64,000 bases of DNA, taken from positions 62,001 through 126,000 of the forward strand of contig JAVJRG010000009.1 of NCBI GenBank assembly GCA_040218535.1. The letters run 5' to 3'. This DNA is from Lacipirellulaceae bacterium (GTDB lineage: Bacteria > Planctomycetota > Planctomycetia > Pirellulales > Lacipirellulaceae). Position 1 is the first letter of the stretch, and the number at the start of each line of letters is the position of its first letter. Both the position numbers and the translations under genes were made by a program. The notes under the pieces were generated by a model that ran no database searches, was not told the DNA's origin, and saw only the letters and a program-made list of their open reading frames with translations. This document shows, in pieces, positions 1-8,454 of the stretch.

Positions 1-615
1 CCCCAGCCTCTCTCGCGGTCCTCTGCGATCGACTGGGGTATCTTTGTAGCCATCTGGGATCCAAACGTTGTTGATGCAGGGTGTGCCCAATGCCTTCCCC
101 ATTTCGGCGCCGATCTCACGGCAACGACGTCCGTGCTCGATCCAGAACTCGCGAATCCCCGCGTCTTGGTGAGAAAGAGTAAAACCGTCGGCTGATTTCG
201 GGTGCGAGAAGTAAGTCGGGTTGAAATCGAGCCCCATCTTCTTTCCCGCAGCCCACTCGATCCAATTGGAAAAGTGCTCTGTGGAAAGTTGATCCCGGTC
301 GACCTTCTTGCCGCCGGTTTCCGCATAGCAAGCGTGCAGGTTGAGTCGATGAGTCCCGGGAATCAAGGAGAGGGCTTGATCGAGATCGGCCCGTAATTCA
401 TCGGCCGTGCGAGCCTTGCCGGGATAGTTCCCTGTGACGGCGATGCCGCCCGTCAACTCGCCATCGGGATTCTCAAAACCTCCCACGTCGTCTCCTTGCC
501 AACAATGCAGCGAGACGGCGATCTCCTGGAGTTGCTCAATCGCTTTCTCCGTACTGACGCCGTGGGCGGCATACTGCTCACTCGCTAGTTGGTAGGCTTG
601 TTCTACGTTCGACAT
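1..615 (-). CDS. rhaA: L-rhamnose isomerase, N-terminal part (cut by window edge)
   Basis: L-rhamnose isomerase interconverts L-rhamnose and L-rhamnulose in the cytoplasm, the first step of rhamnose catabolism. The 205 visible residues, starting [11 protein letters not shown], read without a stop to the window edge. They follow the E. coli RhaA sequence closely: the [16 protein letters not shown] block, [15 protein letters not shown], the [12 protein letters not shown] strand, [11 protein letters not shown] and [11 protein letters not shown], and then [12 protein letters not shown]. The family is about 420 residues long, so roughly half of the gene is present. It is the last visible gene of a rhaD-rhaB-rhaA run, 21 bp downstream of the kinase. 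The ATG at 613-615 is the only plausible start. The identification is by remembered similarity and is very secure. Confidence 0.95.
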   Translation of the reverse strand, partial: MSNVEQAYQLASEQYAAHGVSTEKAIEQLQEIAVSLHCWQGDDVGGFENPDGELTGGIAVTGNYPGKARTADELRADLDQALSLIPGTHRLNLHACYAETGGKKVDRDQLSTEHFSNWIEWAAGKKMGLDFNPTYFSHPKSADGFTLSHQDAGIREFWIEHGRRCREIGAEMGKALGTPCINNVWIPDGYKDTPVDRRGPRERLG

Positions 616-636
616 CTAGATTATCCACAATCGTTA

Positions 637-2130
637 TTAGGACAGTATCGAGCGATACCGAGTGCGTTGTTCCTGCCAACGGTCCTCTGCAGGAGGGCTT
701 AAGGTTTGTACGCCGAAGGAATCAGCGACGACGTGTCTCAGTTCATTGAGACTGCCAAGCTCTCCGCAACCTATTGCCTGCACCAGCAAGTTGCCGATGG
801 CTGTCGCTTCGACAGGTCCAACGGCAACGGTCTTCCCGGTTGCTTCCGCTGTGAGTTCGTTCAGCAGATCGTTCTTTGTTCCACCACCGATGAGATGGAG
901 CACGTCGACTTTTTGGTCGAGCACTTTCTCTAGCTGTCCAAGCGTATCATCGTAGCAGAGTGCGAGGCTCTCCAAGCAGCTGCGTACGATCTGGCCGACG
1001 GACTCGGGCACCGGCTGATCGGTTTTCCGCGCGAAGGTTTGAATCTTTTCGATCATCTTCCCCGGAGCCGCAAATTCGGGATAGTTCGGATCGACCAGCG
1101 TTCGACCTGCTTCGGCACTGCGAGCTTCTTGTGTGAGTTGAGCAAAATCGTAGTCTTGCCCCTTTGATTGCAAGTCGCGACGAACTTCTTGGACGAGCCA
1201 CAACCCCCCGATGTTCTTCAATAACCGGATCGTCCCGGAGACGCCCCGTTCATTCGTGAGCGGAATCTCTCGGCAGTCATCCGAGAAGCAGGGCTCGGCC
1301 AATTCAGCGCCGAGCAAAGACCAAGTACCACTGGACAAATACGCCCAGCTCGTTGCTTCATCCGCGGGCACGGCAGCGATCGCTGAACCTGTATCGTGCG
1401 TTGCGGGGACGATGACCTCGACATCACCATCCACCCCGGCTGACTCCGCAACTTCACGACGGAGTTTTCCGAGCGAGGTTCCCGGTTCGACGATATCGCC
1501 AAGAATGTGCGTTGGAAGCCCTAGTTGCTCGACGAGCTCGCGGTCCCACTCTCCTGATTCCACCTGCAACATACTGCTGGTGGAAGCGATCGTCCGCTCG
1601 ATGGCGACTTCCCCAGATAACCAGTAGTGGAGTAAGTCAGGCAGGAAAACCAACTTTGTAGCGGCTTCGAATAGCTGGGGCTCGCGTTCGTACCTGGCGG
1701 CCAATTGAAAGAGGCTATTAAACGGTAGAAGCTGAATCCCGGTGCGCGCGTAGAGCTTCTCAAAGCCTCCGAGCTGATCCATCACACGCTGGCACGCCTG
1801 CTCGTTTTGTGGATCGCGATAGCAGTGTGGCAAGGAAAGCACTTCACCGCTAGAGCCCAGGAGGGTCCAGTCGACCCCCCAAGTATCAACCCCCACCGAG
1901 GCCAACTTCACCTGATTATCGCGGCACCACTGGGATCCGCTTTTCAAACCAGTTAGTAGATTCAGCCAAATTCCCGTGAGATCCCAAACGGGGCCGGTTG
2001 GCGTTGGGCACGCGTGGTGCTCGAAGCGATGCACTTCCTCAAGGCTGAGTTTGCCATCGTCTTGCAAGACGCCGACGATCGCGCGACCAGAACTCGCGCC
2101 GAGATCAAAGGCAAGATGAGCAGCACTCAT
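637..2130 (-). CDS. rhaB: Rhamnulokinase (FGGY family)
   Basis: ATP-dependent kinase that phosphorylates L-rhamnulose to L-rhamnulose-1-phosphate in the cytoplasm. The protein has 497 residues, the usual length for RhaB. Residues 5-18 hold the actin-like phosphate-binding segment (AFDLGASSGRAIVG). A second nucleotide-binding loop reads SGTWSLLG in the middle, and the C-terminal FGGY signature region contains IGGGTKNDLLNELTAEATG followed by VGPVEATAIGN. It lies between rhaA (21 bp downstream) and the aldolase (14 bp upstream), so the three are surely one transcript, and FGGY specificity for rhamnulose is taken from this context as well as from sequence. No strong Shine-Dalgarno precedes the ATG, which is common in planctomycetes. 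Confidence 0.95.
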   Translation of the reverse strand: MSAAHLAFDLGASSGRAIVGVLQDDGKLSLEEVHRFEHHACPTPTGPVWDLTGIWLNLLTGLKSGSQWCRDNQVKLASVGVDTWGVDWTLLGSSGEVLSLPHCYRDPQNEQACQRVMDQLGGFEKLYARTGIQLLPFNSLFQLAARYEREPQLFEAATKLVFLPDLLHYWLSGEVAIERTIASTSSMLQVESGEWDRELVEQLGLPTHILGDIVEPGTSLGKLRREVAESAGVDGDVEVIVPATHDTGSAIAAVPADEATSWAYLSSGTWSLLGAELAEPCFSDDCREIPLTNERGVSGTIRLLKNIGGLWLVQEVRRDLQSKGQDYDFAQLTQEARSAEAGRTLVDPNYPEFAAPGKMIEKIQTFARKTDQPVPESVGQIVRSCLESLALCYDDTLGQLEKVLDQKVDVLHLIGGGTKNDLLNELTAEATGKTVAVGPVEATAIGNLLVQAIGCGELGSLNELRHVVADSFGVQTLSPPAEDRWQEQRTRYRSILS

Positions 2131-2144
2131 GGCACCAATTTCAG

Positions 2145-4352
2145 TTAGCGAAGAAAAGCCTCGTGCAGACCACCGTCGACATTAATGATCTGGCCTGTGG
2201 TTCGACTCGATTGAGAAGACAACAAGAAGTAAGCAGCTTCCGCCTGATCTTCAGGCGTGATGGGTTGTTTGGTGAGCGTTCGTTCCGCGTAAAATTGCGC
2301 GAGCTTGTCACGAAGCTCGTCGTCTGAGTCACTCTCAGCGAACGCAATATCATACTTTGTCAGCGAAGCAATCACGCGATCGCGAGGGAACATGGTCGAT
2401 CCCTTGATCACCGTTGCTGGTGCGATTGCGTTGACCCGCACTAGTGGCGACATCTCGATGGCGAGTTCGCGCACCAGGTGATTCGCGGCCGCTTTGGACG
2501 TGTCGTAGGCAACAGAGCCCTTCTTGGATACCGCGCCGTTAACGCTCGTTGTCAGAACAACCGAGCCATGAAGCCCTTGCTCTTCGAAGAGTGAGCGAGC
2601 TCCCTCAACCAAGTTGTAGCTGCCTCGAACATTCACGTCGAATGTCAACTTCCAAGCATCGTCGGAAAGTTTCCCGTCGCGGCTTGGTGGCAGGAATACG
2701 CCGGCGGTGACAACTAAGTGGTCAAGCCCGCCATAGGCCAGCAGAGCTTGTCTGAGTGCTGCTTGGATGGAGTTGGGGTCGGTAATGTCCACTCCCAAAC
2801 CAATGGCCGGTCCGCACCCCGAGATGCCCGTCCCGGCAACTCCGATCCCTTGGCCATAGATTTCAGTCAACTCTGCCGCGGTCGCTTCTGCTTGCTCGGG
2901 ATTGAGATCGGCACAAACAACGTGGGCACCTTCCTGGGCAACCCGGTGGGCGATCTCTTTGCCGATCCCAGACCCAGCACCGGCTATGAAAACCACTCGG
3001 CTTGCCAGTTCCTTCGCAGGTGGCATCCGTTTCAGCTTCGCTTCTTCAAGCAGCCAGTACTCAATGTCGAACGCTTCCTGTTGCGGCAACGCGATGTACT
3101 CGTCCATCGCCTCAGCACCGCGCATCACCTCGACCGCACAATTATAGAATTCCGCCGTCACTCGCGATTCGCTCTTGTTCTTGCCCCAACCGATCATACC
3201 TATGCCGGGAATCAAGACGACCGTCGGGTTTGGGTCTCGCATGGCGGGCGAGTTGTCATGCTTACATCGCTCGTAGTAAGCTTCGTAGTCTTTTCGGTAC
3301 TGGTCCAAACCTGCGGAAAGCTTCTCCCTCAAGGCATTCGTGTCACCCGTTTTTGGATCCCAATCAACGTAGAGCGGCTTGATCTTAGTACGCAGGAAGT
3401 GGTCTGGGCAACTGGTGCCTAGCTCTGCCAAGCGCGCTGCGTCCTGAGAGTTCACGAAACGCAGAATTTTCTCATCGGACTGGAGCGTCCCGATGAAACG
3501 TTTCTGCTGACTGACTTGCCCACGGAGCCAAGGCAGAATCTCAACCAGAACCTCATCACGGTCTTGCTCGCTTAGAGATTCATACTTTGTGCCGCCGAAT
3601 GTTTGCTCACCTTTGTCATGTTTTTCAATGAATGAGGCGGCTTTATCAATTAGCGAGAGTGTCAATTCATAGCACTCGCGATCGTCGTCGGCCCAGTTGA
3701 TCAGGCCGTGCTGACTCATCACAAGGCCCTTCAGATGCGGTTCCTTGGCGACCTTGTCTTGCATCATCAAACCCAGTTCAAAACCGGGCCGAAGCCAGGG
3801 AACCCAGCCGACCTCGTCACCAAAGATTTCTTGCGTCAGTTCCTCACTACGGCTACTCGCAGCAATAGAGATCACCGAATTCGGGTGCATGTGATCGACA
3901 TGCTTGGCAGGAAGAAAGGAGTGCAGCGGAGTGTCGATCGAGCTTGCACGAGGGTTGAGGTTGAATGTGCAATGCGGAAAGTAGCCGACCATCGCATCCT
4001 CGGCCGGGGTTTTTGGTCCCTTGGAGGGCATCGCAGCGTAGGTGTCTTGCAAGCTCAGCAGTTTTGACTGATACAGTGACGCGAAGTTTTCCGCTTTGCT
4101 CGTTCTGAGATCGCCGCCCGAGCCCTTCACCCACAGGATTTCTACTTCCTCACCCGTGAGCGGATCGATTTCGGTAAGCTTCGAAGAGGTATTTCCGCCA
4201 CCTGTATTCGTGATCCGCTGATCCGCTCCCAAGGCATTTGAGCGAAAGACGAGCCGATCAACACCCGTTTTCTCGGCTACCTCAGAGTCAGACCAATGAT
4301 TGGTGACATGCTTGCTGTCGGACTGAGTCTCAGAAACTGCGGCTGAAGACAT
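2145..4352 (-). CDS. Bifunctional rhamnulose-1-phosphate aldolase / short-chain (lactaldehyde) dehydrogenase
   Basis: Two-domain enzyme of the RhaD-alcohol-dehydrogenase fusion type. The N-terminal class II aldolase (about residues 20-430) would split L-rhamnulose-1-phosphate into DHAP and L-lactaldehyde. It shows the phosphate loop GGGNTSSK, the metal-binding HVDHMHPNSV segment and MSQHGLINWADDD. The C-terminal short-chain dehydrogenase (about 450-735) has the NAD loop GAGSGIG, the NVRG strand, a catalytic Ser and the YDTSK catalytic pair. In characterised fusions it oxidises lactaldehyde to lactate. An upstream in-frame extension to 4427 exists, but the ATG at 4350-4352 gives a natural N-terminus (MSSAAVSETQ) and leaves the 116-bp regulatory gap to deoR free. 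It is the first gene of the rha operon. The product of the dehydrogenase half is inferred from the family. Confidence 0.93.
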   Translation of the reverse strand: MSSAAVSETQSDSKHVTNHWSDSEVAEKTGVDRLVFRSNALGADQRITNTGGGNTSSKLTEIDPLTGEEVEILWVKGSGGDLRTSKAENFASLYQSKLLSLQDTYAAMPSKGPKTPAEDAMVGYFPHCTFNLNPRASSIDTPLHSFLPAKHVDHMHPNSVISIAASSRSEELTQEIFGDEVGWVPWLRPGFELGLMMQDKVAKEPHLKGLVMSQHGLINWADDDRECYELTLSLIDKAASFIEKHDKGEQTFGGTKYESLSEQDRDEVLVEILPWLRGQVSQQKRFIGTLQSDEKILRFVNSQDAARLAELGTSCPDHFLRTKIKPLYVDWDPKTGDTNALREKLSAGLDQYRKDYEAYYERCKHDNSPAMRDPNPTVVLIPGIGMIGWGKNKSESRVTAEFYNCAVEVMRGAEAMDEYIALPQQEAFDIEYWLLEEAKLKRMPPAKELASRVVFIAGAGSGIGKEIAHRVAQEGAHVVCADLNPEQAEATAAELTEIYGQGIGVAGTGISGCGPAIGLGVDITDPNSIQAALRQALLAYGGLDHLVVTAGVFLPPSRDGKLSDDAWKLTFDVNVRGSYNLVEGARSLFEEQGLHGSVVLTTSVNGAVSKKGSVAYDTSKAAANHLVRELAIEMSPLVRVNAIAPATVIKGSTMFPRDRVIASLTKYDIAFAESDSDDELRDKLAQFYAERTLTKQPITPEDQAEAAYFLLSSQSSRTTGQIINVDGGLHEAFLR

Positions 4353-4373
4353 AATGATACGCTGCGGCTGGAA

Positions 4374-4424
4374 TATGTTGCTAAATGTTGTTTTTGGTGT
4401 TCTTTCGCAACATCTTCCAACATA
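4374..4424. promoter_or_regulatory. Candidate DeoR operator: mirrored pairs of ATGTTG repeats
   Basis: In the 116-bp gap between the divergent aldolase and deoR genes, ATGTTG occurs at 4375-4380 and 4385-4390, and its reverse complement CAACAT at 4408-4413 and 4418-4423. Within each pair the repeats are exactly 10 bp apart. The two 17-base arms (4374-4390 and 4408-4424) match as an inverted repeat at 14 of 17 positions around a 17-base spacer. A fifth copy (4469-4474) overlaps the deoR start codon. Repeats one helical turn apart are what an oligomeric DeoR repressor would bind. Rhamnulose or its phosphate as inducer is a guess from the operon content. Confidence 0.6.
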
Positions 4425-4468
4425 CAATTGGTGATGTCAATGACATTCCTTTGTCGAAATGTGGAAAT

Positions 4469-5308
4469 ATGTTGGAAACAGCAAAACAGAGCGATCTGCC
4501 GCTCGCTTCGCAGCGGCGTCTGGAGATTCTCTCCCAGCTCCAAGAGGCAGGCGCGGTGCGTGTCGCCTCGTTGGCGACTCGCTTCGGCGTTGCCGATGAA
4601 ACGATTCGGCGCGATCTCGACAAGCTCAGCGACCAAGGTCAGCTCGCCCGGACCCACGGCGGAGCGATAAGCATTCGCCACGACCGCGTTGATCTGCCGA
4701 TGGCGATCCGCAAGAATCGTCGGGCCGCGGAAAAACAACAGATTGCCAATCAGGCGCTAGAGCTCATTAATCCTAATGATGTCATTGGCCTGGACGCATC
4801 GACCACCGTCTTAGAACTTGCGTGCTTGATTCCTGACATGCCGCTGACAGTAGTCACCAATAGCCTCGACGTGATTCGCTTGCTGGCGGATAGGCCGCAG
4901 ATTGAAGTAATCTGCAGCGGCGGTGAATTCGACCCAAAATCGATGTGCCTGTTTGGGCCACTGGCTGAAGCGAATATTCAGCAGATCGCCTTGAGCAAGC
5001 TGTTCTTCTCCTGCAAGGGCATCGACTTCGAGCACGGTTACAGTGAAGCTTCGACGCACCATGCTTCGCTCAAGCGAGTGTTTCTGCAGCAGGCTGAGCA
5101 GTCGATTCTGCTGGCGGACTCGAGCAAGTTCGGTGTCCGCTCGATGGTTTCCTCGGGAAAGCTTGATCTCGTGGATCTCGTCATTACCGATGAATCGACG
5201 GGCAGCGACTATTTAGAGAGCTTACAGAAACGACATGTCCAAACCGAAGTCGCCTCGCCACGCTCGTCTGCTCAAACTGATCCCAAAATGACCGAGACCA
5301 TGCAATGA
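4469..5308 (+). CDS. DeoR-family transcriptional repressor of rhamnose genes
   Basis: Cytoplasmic sugar-phosphate-responsive repressor of 279 residues. The N-terminal DeoR helix-turn-helix covers about residues 12-65 (RRLEILSQLQ, then VASLATRFGVADETIRRDL and the wing GQLARTHGGA, the classic family signature). The effector-binding domain of the ribose-5-phosphate-isomerase fold follows (about 75-255), with GLDASTTVLELA as the phosphate-binding loop. The ORF is open 84 bases further upstream, but the ATG at 4469 places the recognition domain at the usual distance from the N-terminus. It is divergent from the rha operon and its stop overlaps the start of the mqo gene (ATGA), so the two are translationally coupled. 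Control of the rha operon is inferred from position and from the repeats in the gap. Confidence 0.9.
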   Translation: MLETAKQSDLPLASQRRLEILSQLQEAGAVRVASLATRFGVADETIRRDLDKLSDQGQLARTHGGAISIRHDRVDLPMAIRKNRRAAEKQQIANQALELINPNDVIGLDASTTVLELACLIPDMPLTVVTNSLDVIRLLADRPQIEVICSGGEFDPKSMCLFGPLAEANIQQIALSKLFFSCKGIDFEHGYSEASTHHASLKRVFLQQAEQSILLADSSKFGVRSMVSSGKLDLVDLVITDESTGSDYLESLQKRHVQTEVASPRSSAQTDPKMTETMQ

Positions 5309-6804
5309 CAGCATTACAACCTATCGACAATCCCGATGCAATCATCATCGGCAGCGGAATCATGTCGGCAAACCTTGCCGCGTTGCTGAAGACGATCAAA
5401 CCCTCAATGAGAATCCAGGTCTATGAGGTAACCGCTGACCTTGCCCAAGAAGCATCGAACGGTTGGAACAATGCTGGCACCGGGCACGCGGGGATCTGCG
5501 AGCTGAGCTATACGCCCTTCGTCGGCAAAGATGGGGAAGTGGATATTACCAAGGCGATTGAAGTCTTCCAGCAGTTCGAGCAGTCGAAACAGTTTTGGGG
5601 ATACGCGGTCGCCAACGGGATGATTGAGAATCCAAGGGAGTGTATTAATCCGGTTCCACACATCAGCTTCGTTTATGGTCAGAAGCAAGTCGACTTTCTC
5701 ACCTCGCGGTACGAGGGACTTCGAAAGCATCACTTCTTCCGCGAGATGGAGTTTACAACCGACCCGGAGGTCATTCGTGGGTGGGCTCCGCTGTTGATCG
5801 AAGGCCGTGAGGAGATGCCGGTTGCCGCGACGAAGATGGATAGCGGCACCGATGTCAACTTCGGAGCGATTGCTCGTAATCTGTTAGAGTGGCTCAACCG
5901 CCAAGAAGGCTGCAATGTCGCAACGAAGCATCGCGTGACCGATCTTGAGCCCACGACCGACGAGGGTTGGGCGGTACAGGTTAAGGATCTTGAGCAGAAT
6001 CGCACCTTTTCCAACAAAGCGAAGTTCGTTTTCATTGGAGCGGGAGGCGGTAGCCTGCACTTGCTACAAAAATCGGGAATTGAGGAGGGGAAAGGTTTCG
6101 GTGGCTTCCCGGTCGGCGGGCAATGGATCGTCTGCGATAAGCCAGATATTGTTGAGCAACATCAAGCAAAGGTTTACGGTCAAGCGCAGGATGAAGCTCC
6201 AACGATGGCCGTGCCTCATCTCGACACACGCATCATCGATGGCAAGAAAGCACTTCTATTCGGCCCGTTTGCATCTTGGACCACGAAGTTCCTGCATCGT
6301 GGCGGCAGTTGGACCGATCTTCCCCGCTCGTTGAAGCTCAGCAATTTAGGAACGCTTATCAAGGTGGGTCTGGCCAACATGCCCCTAGTGAAATACTTGA
6401 TTCAACAGGGCACGCAGAGCATGAAATCGCGCATAGAATTGCTACGAACTTATTATCCCAATGCTGAACGTGACGACTGGAAGCTCGTCGACGCAGGTAT
6501 TCGAGTTCAGGCAATTAAGCGAGAGGATGGTCTAGCGGGGATCGTGCACTATGGCACCGAAGTGGTGACCAACCGCGAGAAGAGTCTCGCCGCTTTGCTA
6601 GGAGCTTCTCCGGGGGCATCGGTTTCGGTTTCGATCATCACCGAAGTCATCGAAAAGTGCTTACCTGAACTCCTCGAAGAAGAATCATCGCGAGCGGCGA
6701 TGAAGCGAGCGATCCCCACTTACGGTGAGGATCTACTGCCTGACGAAGCGGCTGACCGCTACTTGGAACTTAGCAGCAAAGCGACACAATCGCTGCAACT
6801 CTAG
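5305..6804 (+). CDS. mqo: Malate:quinone oxidoreductase family protein (possibly lactate:quinone oxidoreductase)
   Basis: FAD-dependent peripheral membrane dehydrogenase of 499 residues that passes electrons from a 2-hydroxy acid to the quinone pool. The FAD dinucleotide-binding motif lies at residues 13-20 (IIGSGIMS) and is followed by EVTADLAQEASNGWNNAGTGHAG, typical of Mqo. A second FAD loop reads VFIGAGGGSLHLLQKSGI, and the C-terminal block has GTEVVTNREKSLAALLGASPGAS, also a family hallmark. Its ATG overlaps the deoR stop by four bases. Classical Mqo oxidises L-malate, but some Mqo-family enzymes (for example Lqo of Staphylococcus aureus) oxidise lactate. Coupling to a rhamnose regulator, with a lactate-producing fusion enzyme next door, makes a lactate role plausible. 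Substrate cannot be settled from sequence alone. Confidence 0.9.
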   Translation: MTALQPIDNPDAIIIGSGIMSANLAALLKTIKPSMRIQVYEVTADLAQEASNGWNNAGTGHAGICELSYTPFVGKDGEVDITKAIEVFQQFEQSKQFWGYAVANGMIENPRECINPVPHISFVYGQKQVDFLTSRYEGLRKHHFFREMEFTTDPEVIRGWAPLLIEGREEMPVAATKMDSGTDVNFGAIARNLLEWLNRQEGCNVATKHRVTDLEPTTDEGWAVQVKDLEQNRTFSNKAKFVFIGAGGGSLHLLQKSGIEEGKGFGGFPVGGQWIVCDKPDIVEQHQAKVYGQAQDEAPTMAVPHLDTRIIDGKKALLFGPFASWTTKFLHRGGSWTDLPRSLKLSNLGTLIKVGLANMPLVKYLIQQGTQSMKSRIELLRTYYPNAERDDWKLVDAGIRVQAIKREDGLAGIVHYGTEVVTNREKSLAALLGASPGASVSVSIITEVIEKCLPELLEEESSRAAMKRAIPTYGEDLLPDEAADRYLELSSKATQSLQL

Positions 6805-8324
6805 GGCTCTGACTTCGCCGTCGCATCGGCAACGTATTTCGCGTTGGGCTTCGGAAACGCGGCACCCACCGATTCTCGCCAGCGTGATAGCTTGTCCAAC
6901 AGTTGTGAGGTGAGCTGACTGTTGGCAGAGGCAACATTGTCTTGTTCGCCGAGGTCTTCCTCGAGATTGTAGAGCTCCAGCTCGGCATCCTCATGCCAAT
7001 CGATGAGTTTCCACTTGCCTTGGCGAATCACGGAACCTGGACTTCCTCCCTGATTGCCGTAATGAGGATAGTGCCAATAAACCGCATCGCGGGAGAGCTT
7101 TTCATTCTTGAGTGCGGGCACGAGGCTCACGCCGTCGGCGTGTTGATCGGGCATTTGTGGAATGCCCGCCAGGTCAAGAATCGTTGGCATGAAATCCGTG
7201 CTGGTTGCTACCTCGGCAGTTTCGTAACCTGGCTTCGTCACTCCCGGGGCACGAACGATCAAAGGCACGCGGATGCCTCCCTCGTAGAGCCAACCCTTGC
7301 CAGCCCTTAACGGAGCGTTGCTTGTGGGCCAGCCCTGATCGTCACTGATGCCGCGATCTCCCGTTGAGAGCCCGCCGTTGTCCGAGGTGAAGATGACGAT
7401 CGTGTTGTCCGCTAGCTTCAGTTCTTCAAGTTTGCCCAAGACTTTACCAACGGCTTGGTCCATCGCTTCAACCATGCCCGCATAGACGGCATGTTCTTGC
7501 ACCATTCGTACGCGGGTCTCGCCATCCCATTCGTAAATCGGATCCTCGGTTTCCCCAAAAGGATTCCGCTTCTTTTCGTATTTCTGCCTCAGATCTTCTC
7601 GTGCGTTGAGCGGGACATGAACGGAATAGAACGAAAGGTAGGCGAGAAATGGCTTATGACGATGCGACTCAATAAACCGCACAGTCTCTGTCGCGAGCCG
7701 GTCAGGAAGGTGTTCGCCCGGAGGGCCATCAGGCAGGCGCGGATTATGGTAGGGCGGAAAATACTGCTTACCGCCGAATGGGCCGCCTTGGAGCCAGCCT
7801 CCCTTGTTGATGTCGAAGCCCTGGTACTCCGGCCAGAATCGATCTTGGGAGCCGAGGTGCCACTTGCCAGCGAAAAAGGTCGCGTAATCGCTTGCGTGTA
7901 ACGCTTCTGCAAGAGTCGTCTCTTCAAGCGGAAGACGATCCACGTAGTTTGCCGGCAAAAGTTCAGTATCGCGATTCCAATGCTCAGGCTGGGGGTCGCC
8001 GATATGCGCCGTCAGACCGAGTCTCGCCGGATACTTGCCAGACATGATACTGGCACGCGTTGGTGAGCACACCGGACACGATGCGTAACCATTAGTGAAT
8101 TTCATCCCACTGGCGGCCAGACCATCGATACTTGGCGTCTCGTAGAAGGTGCTGCCGTAGCAGCCAAGGTCTTTCCAGCCAAGATCGTCGACCAGAATGA
8201 ATAAGACGTTCGGCGGTTGCGGTTCTGCGGCAGCTTGAGTCTCTGCCGCACGACTACCTTGCGGAAGGTGCAACGAGAGAGCAACGACTAAGCTGCTGGC
8301 TAGAAGTTTGAAGTCGAGTGCCAT
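6801..8324 (-). CDS. Secreted S1-family sulfatase
   Basis: Formylglycine-dependent sulfatase of 507 residues that would hydrolyse a sulfate ester on a glycan outside the cytoplasm. A signal peptide spans residues 1-26 (hydrophobic LLASSLVVALSLHL, cleavage near SRA-AET). The metal-binding strand reads NVLFILVDDLGW. The modification motif CSPTR begins at Cys86, the residue to be oxidised to formylglycine, and is followed by ASIMSGKYPARLGLT; GKWHLG and FTSDNGG complete the set. The stop codons of this gene and of the convergent mqo share CTAG (6801-6804), leaving no room for a terminator. Its place beside rhamnose genes suggests a sulfated rhamnose-containing glycan, but S1 subfamily and substrate are not assignable by eye. 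Confidence 0.93.
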   Translation of the reverse strand: MALDFKLLASSLVVALSLHLPQGSRAAETQAAAEPQPPNVLFILVDDLGWKDLGCYGSTFYETPSIDGLAASGMKFTNGYASCPVCSPTRASIMSGKYPARLGLTAHIGDPQPEHWNRDTELLPANYVDRLPLEETTLAEALHASDYATFFAGKWHLGSQDRFWPEYQGFDINKGGWLQGGPFGGKQYFPPYHNPRLPDGPPGEHLPDRLATETVRFIESHRHKPFLAYLSFYSVHVPLNAREDLRQKYEKKRNPFGETEDPIYEWDGETRVRMVQEHAVYAGMVEAMDQAVGKVLGKLEELKLADNTIVIFTSDNGGLSTGDRGISDDQGWPTSNAPLRAGKGWLYEGGIRVPLIVRAPGVTKPGYETAEVATSTDFMPTILDLAGIPQMPDQHADGVSLVPALKNEKLSRDAVYWHYPHYGNQGGSPGSVIRQGKWKLIDWHEDAELELYNLEEDLGEQDNVASANSQLTSQLLDKLSRWRESVGAAFPKPNAKYVADATAKSEP

Positions 8325-8390
8325 GCGTTGAGTGGTGTTGATCGACCAACAAGAGAAATAAAGTTATACGTCAGTTTCATGTTTTAAGAA

Positions 8391-8417
8391 CACCGGCCCT
8401 CAAAGCGAGGGCCGGTG
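8391..8417 (-). terminator. Hairpin downstream of the PEP-CTERM gene at 8455
   Basis: Perfect 11-bp inverted repeat (CACCGGCCCTC at 8391-8401, its complement at 8407-8417) with a 5-base loop. On the minus strand it lies 38 bases past the stop of the PEP-CTERM gene and is followed by TTCTTAAAAC, only a weak T-rich stretch. It is a likely rho-independent terminator, or a 3'-end stabilising hairpin. Confidence 0.6.
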
Positions 8418-8454
8418 CTGTATCGACCGTGCTGCCCTTTTGACGGACGATTCC

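Noticed and set aside
2718-3422. Plus-strand open frame of 234 codons inside the aldolase/dehydrogenase gene
   Set aside because: The minus frame has clear catalytic motifs throughout; this one has none.
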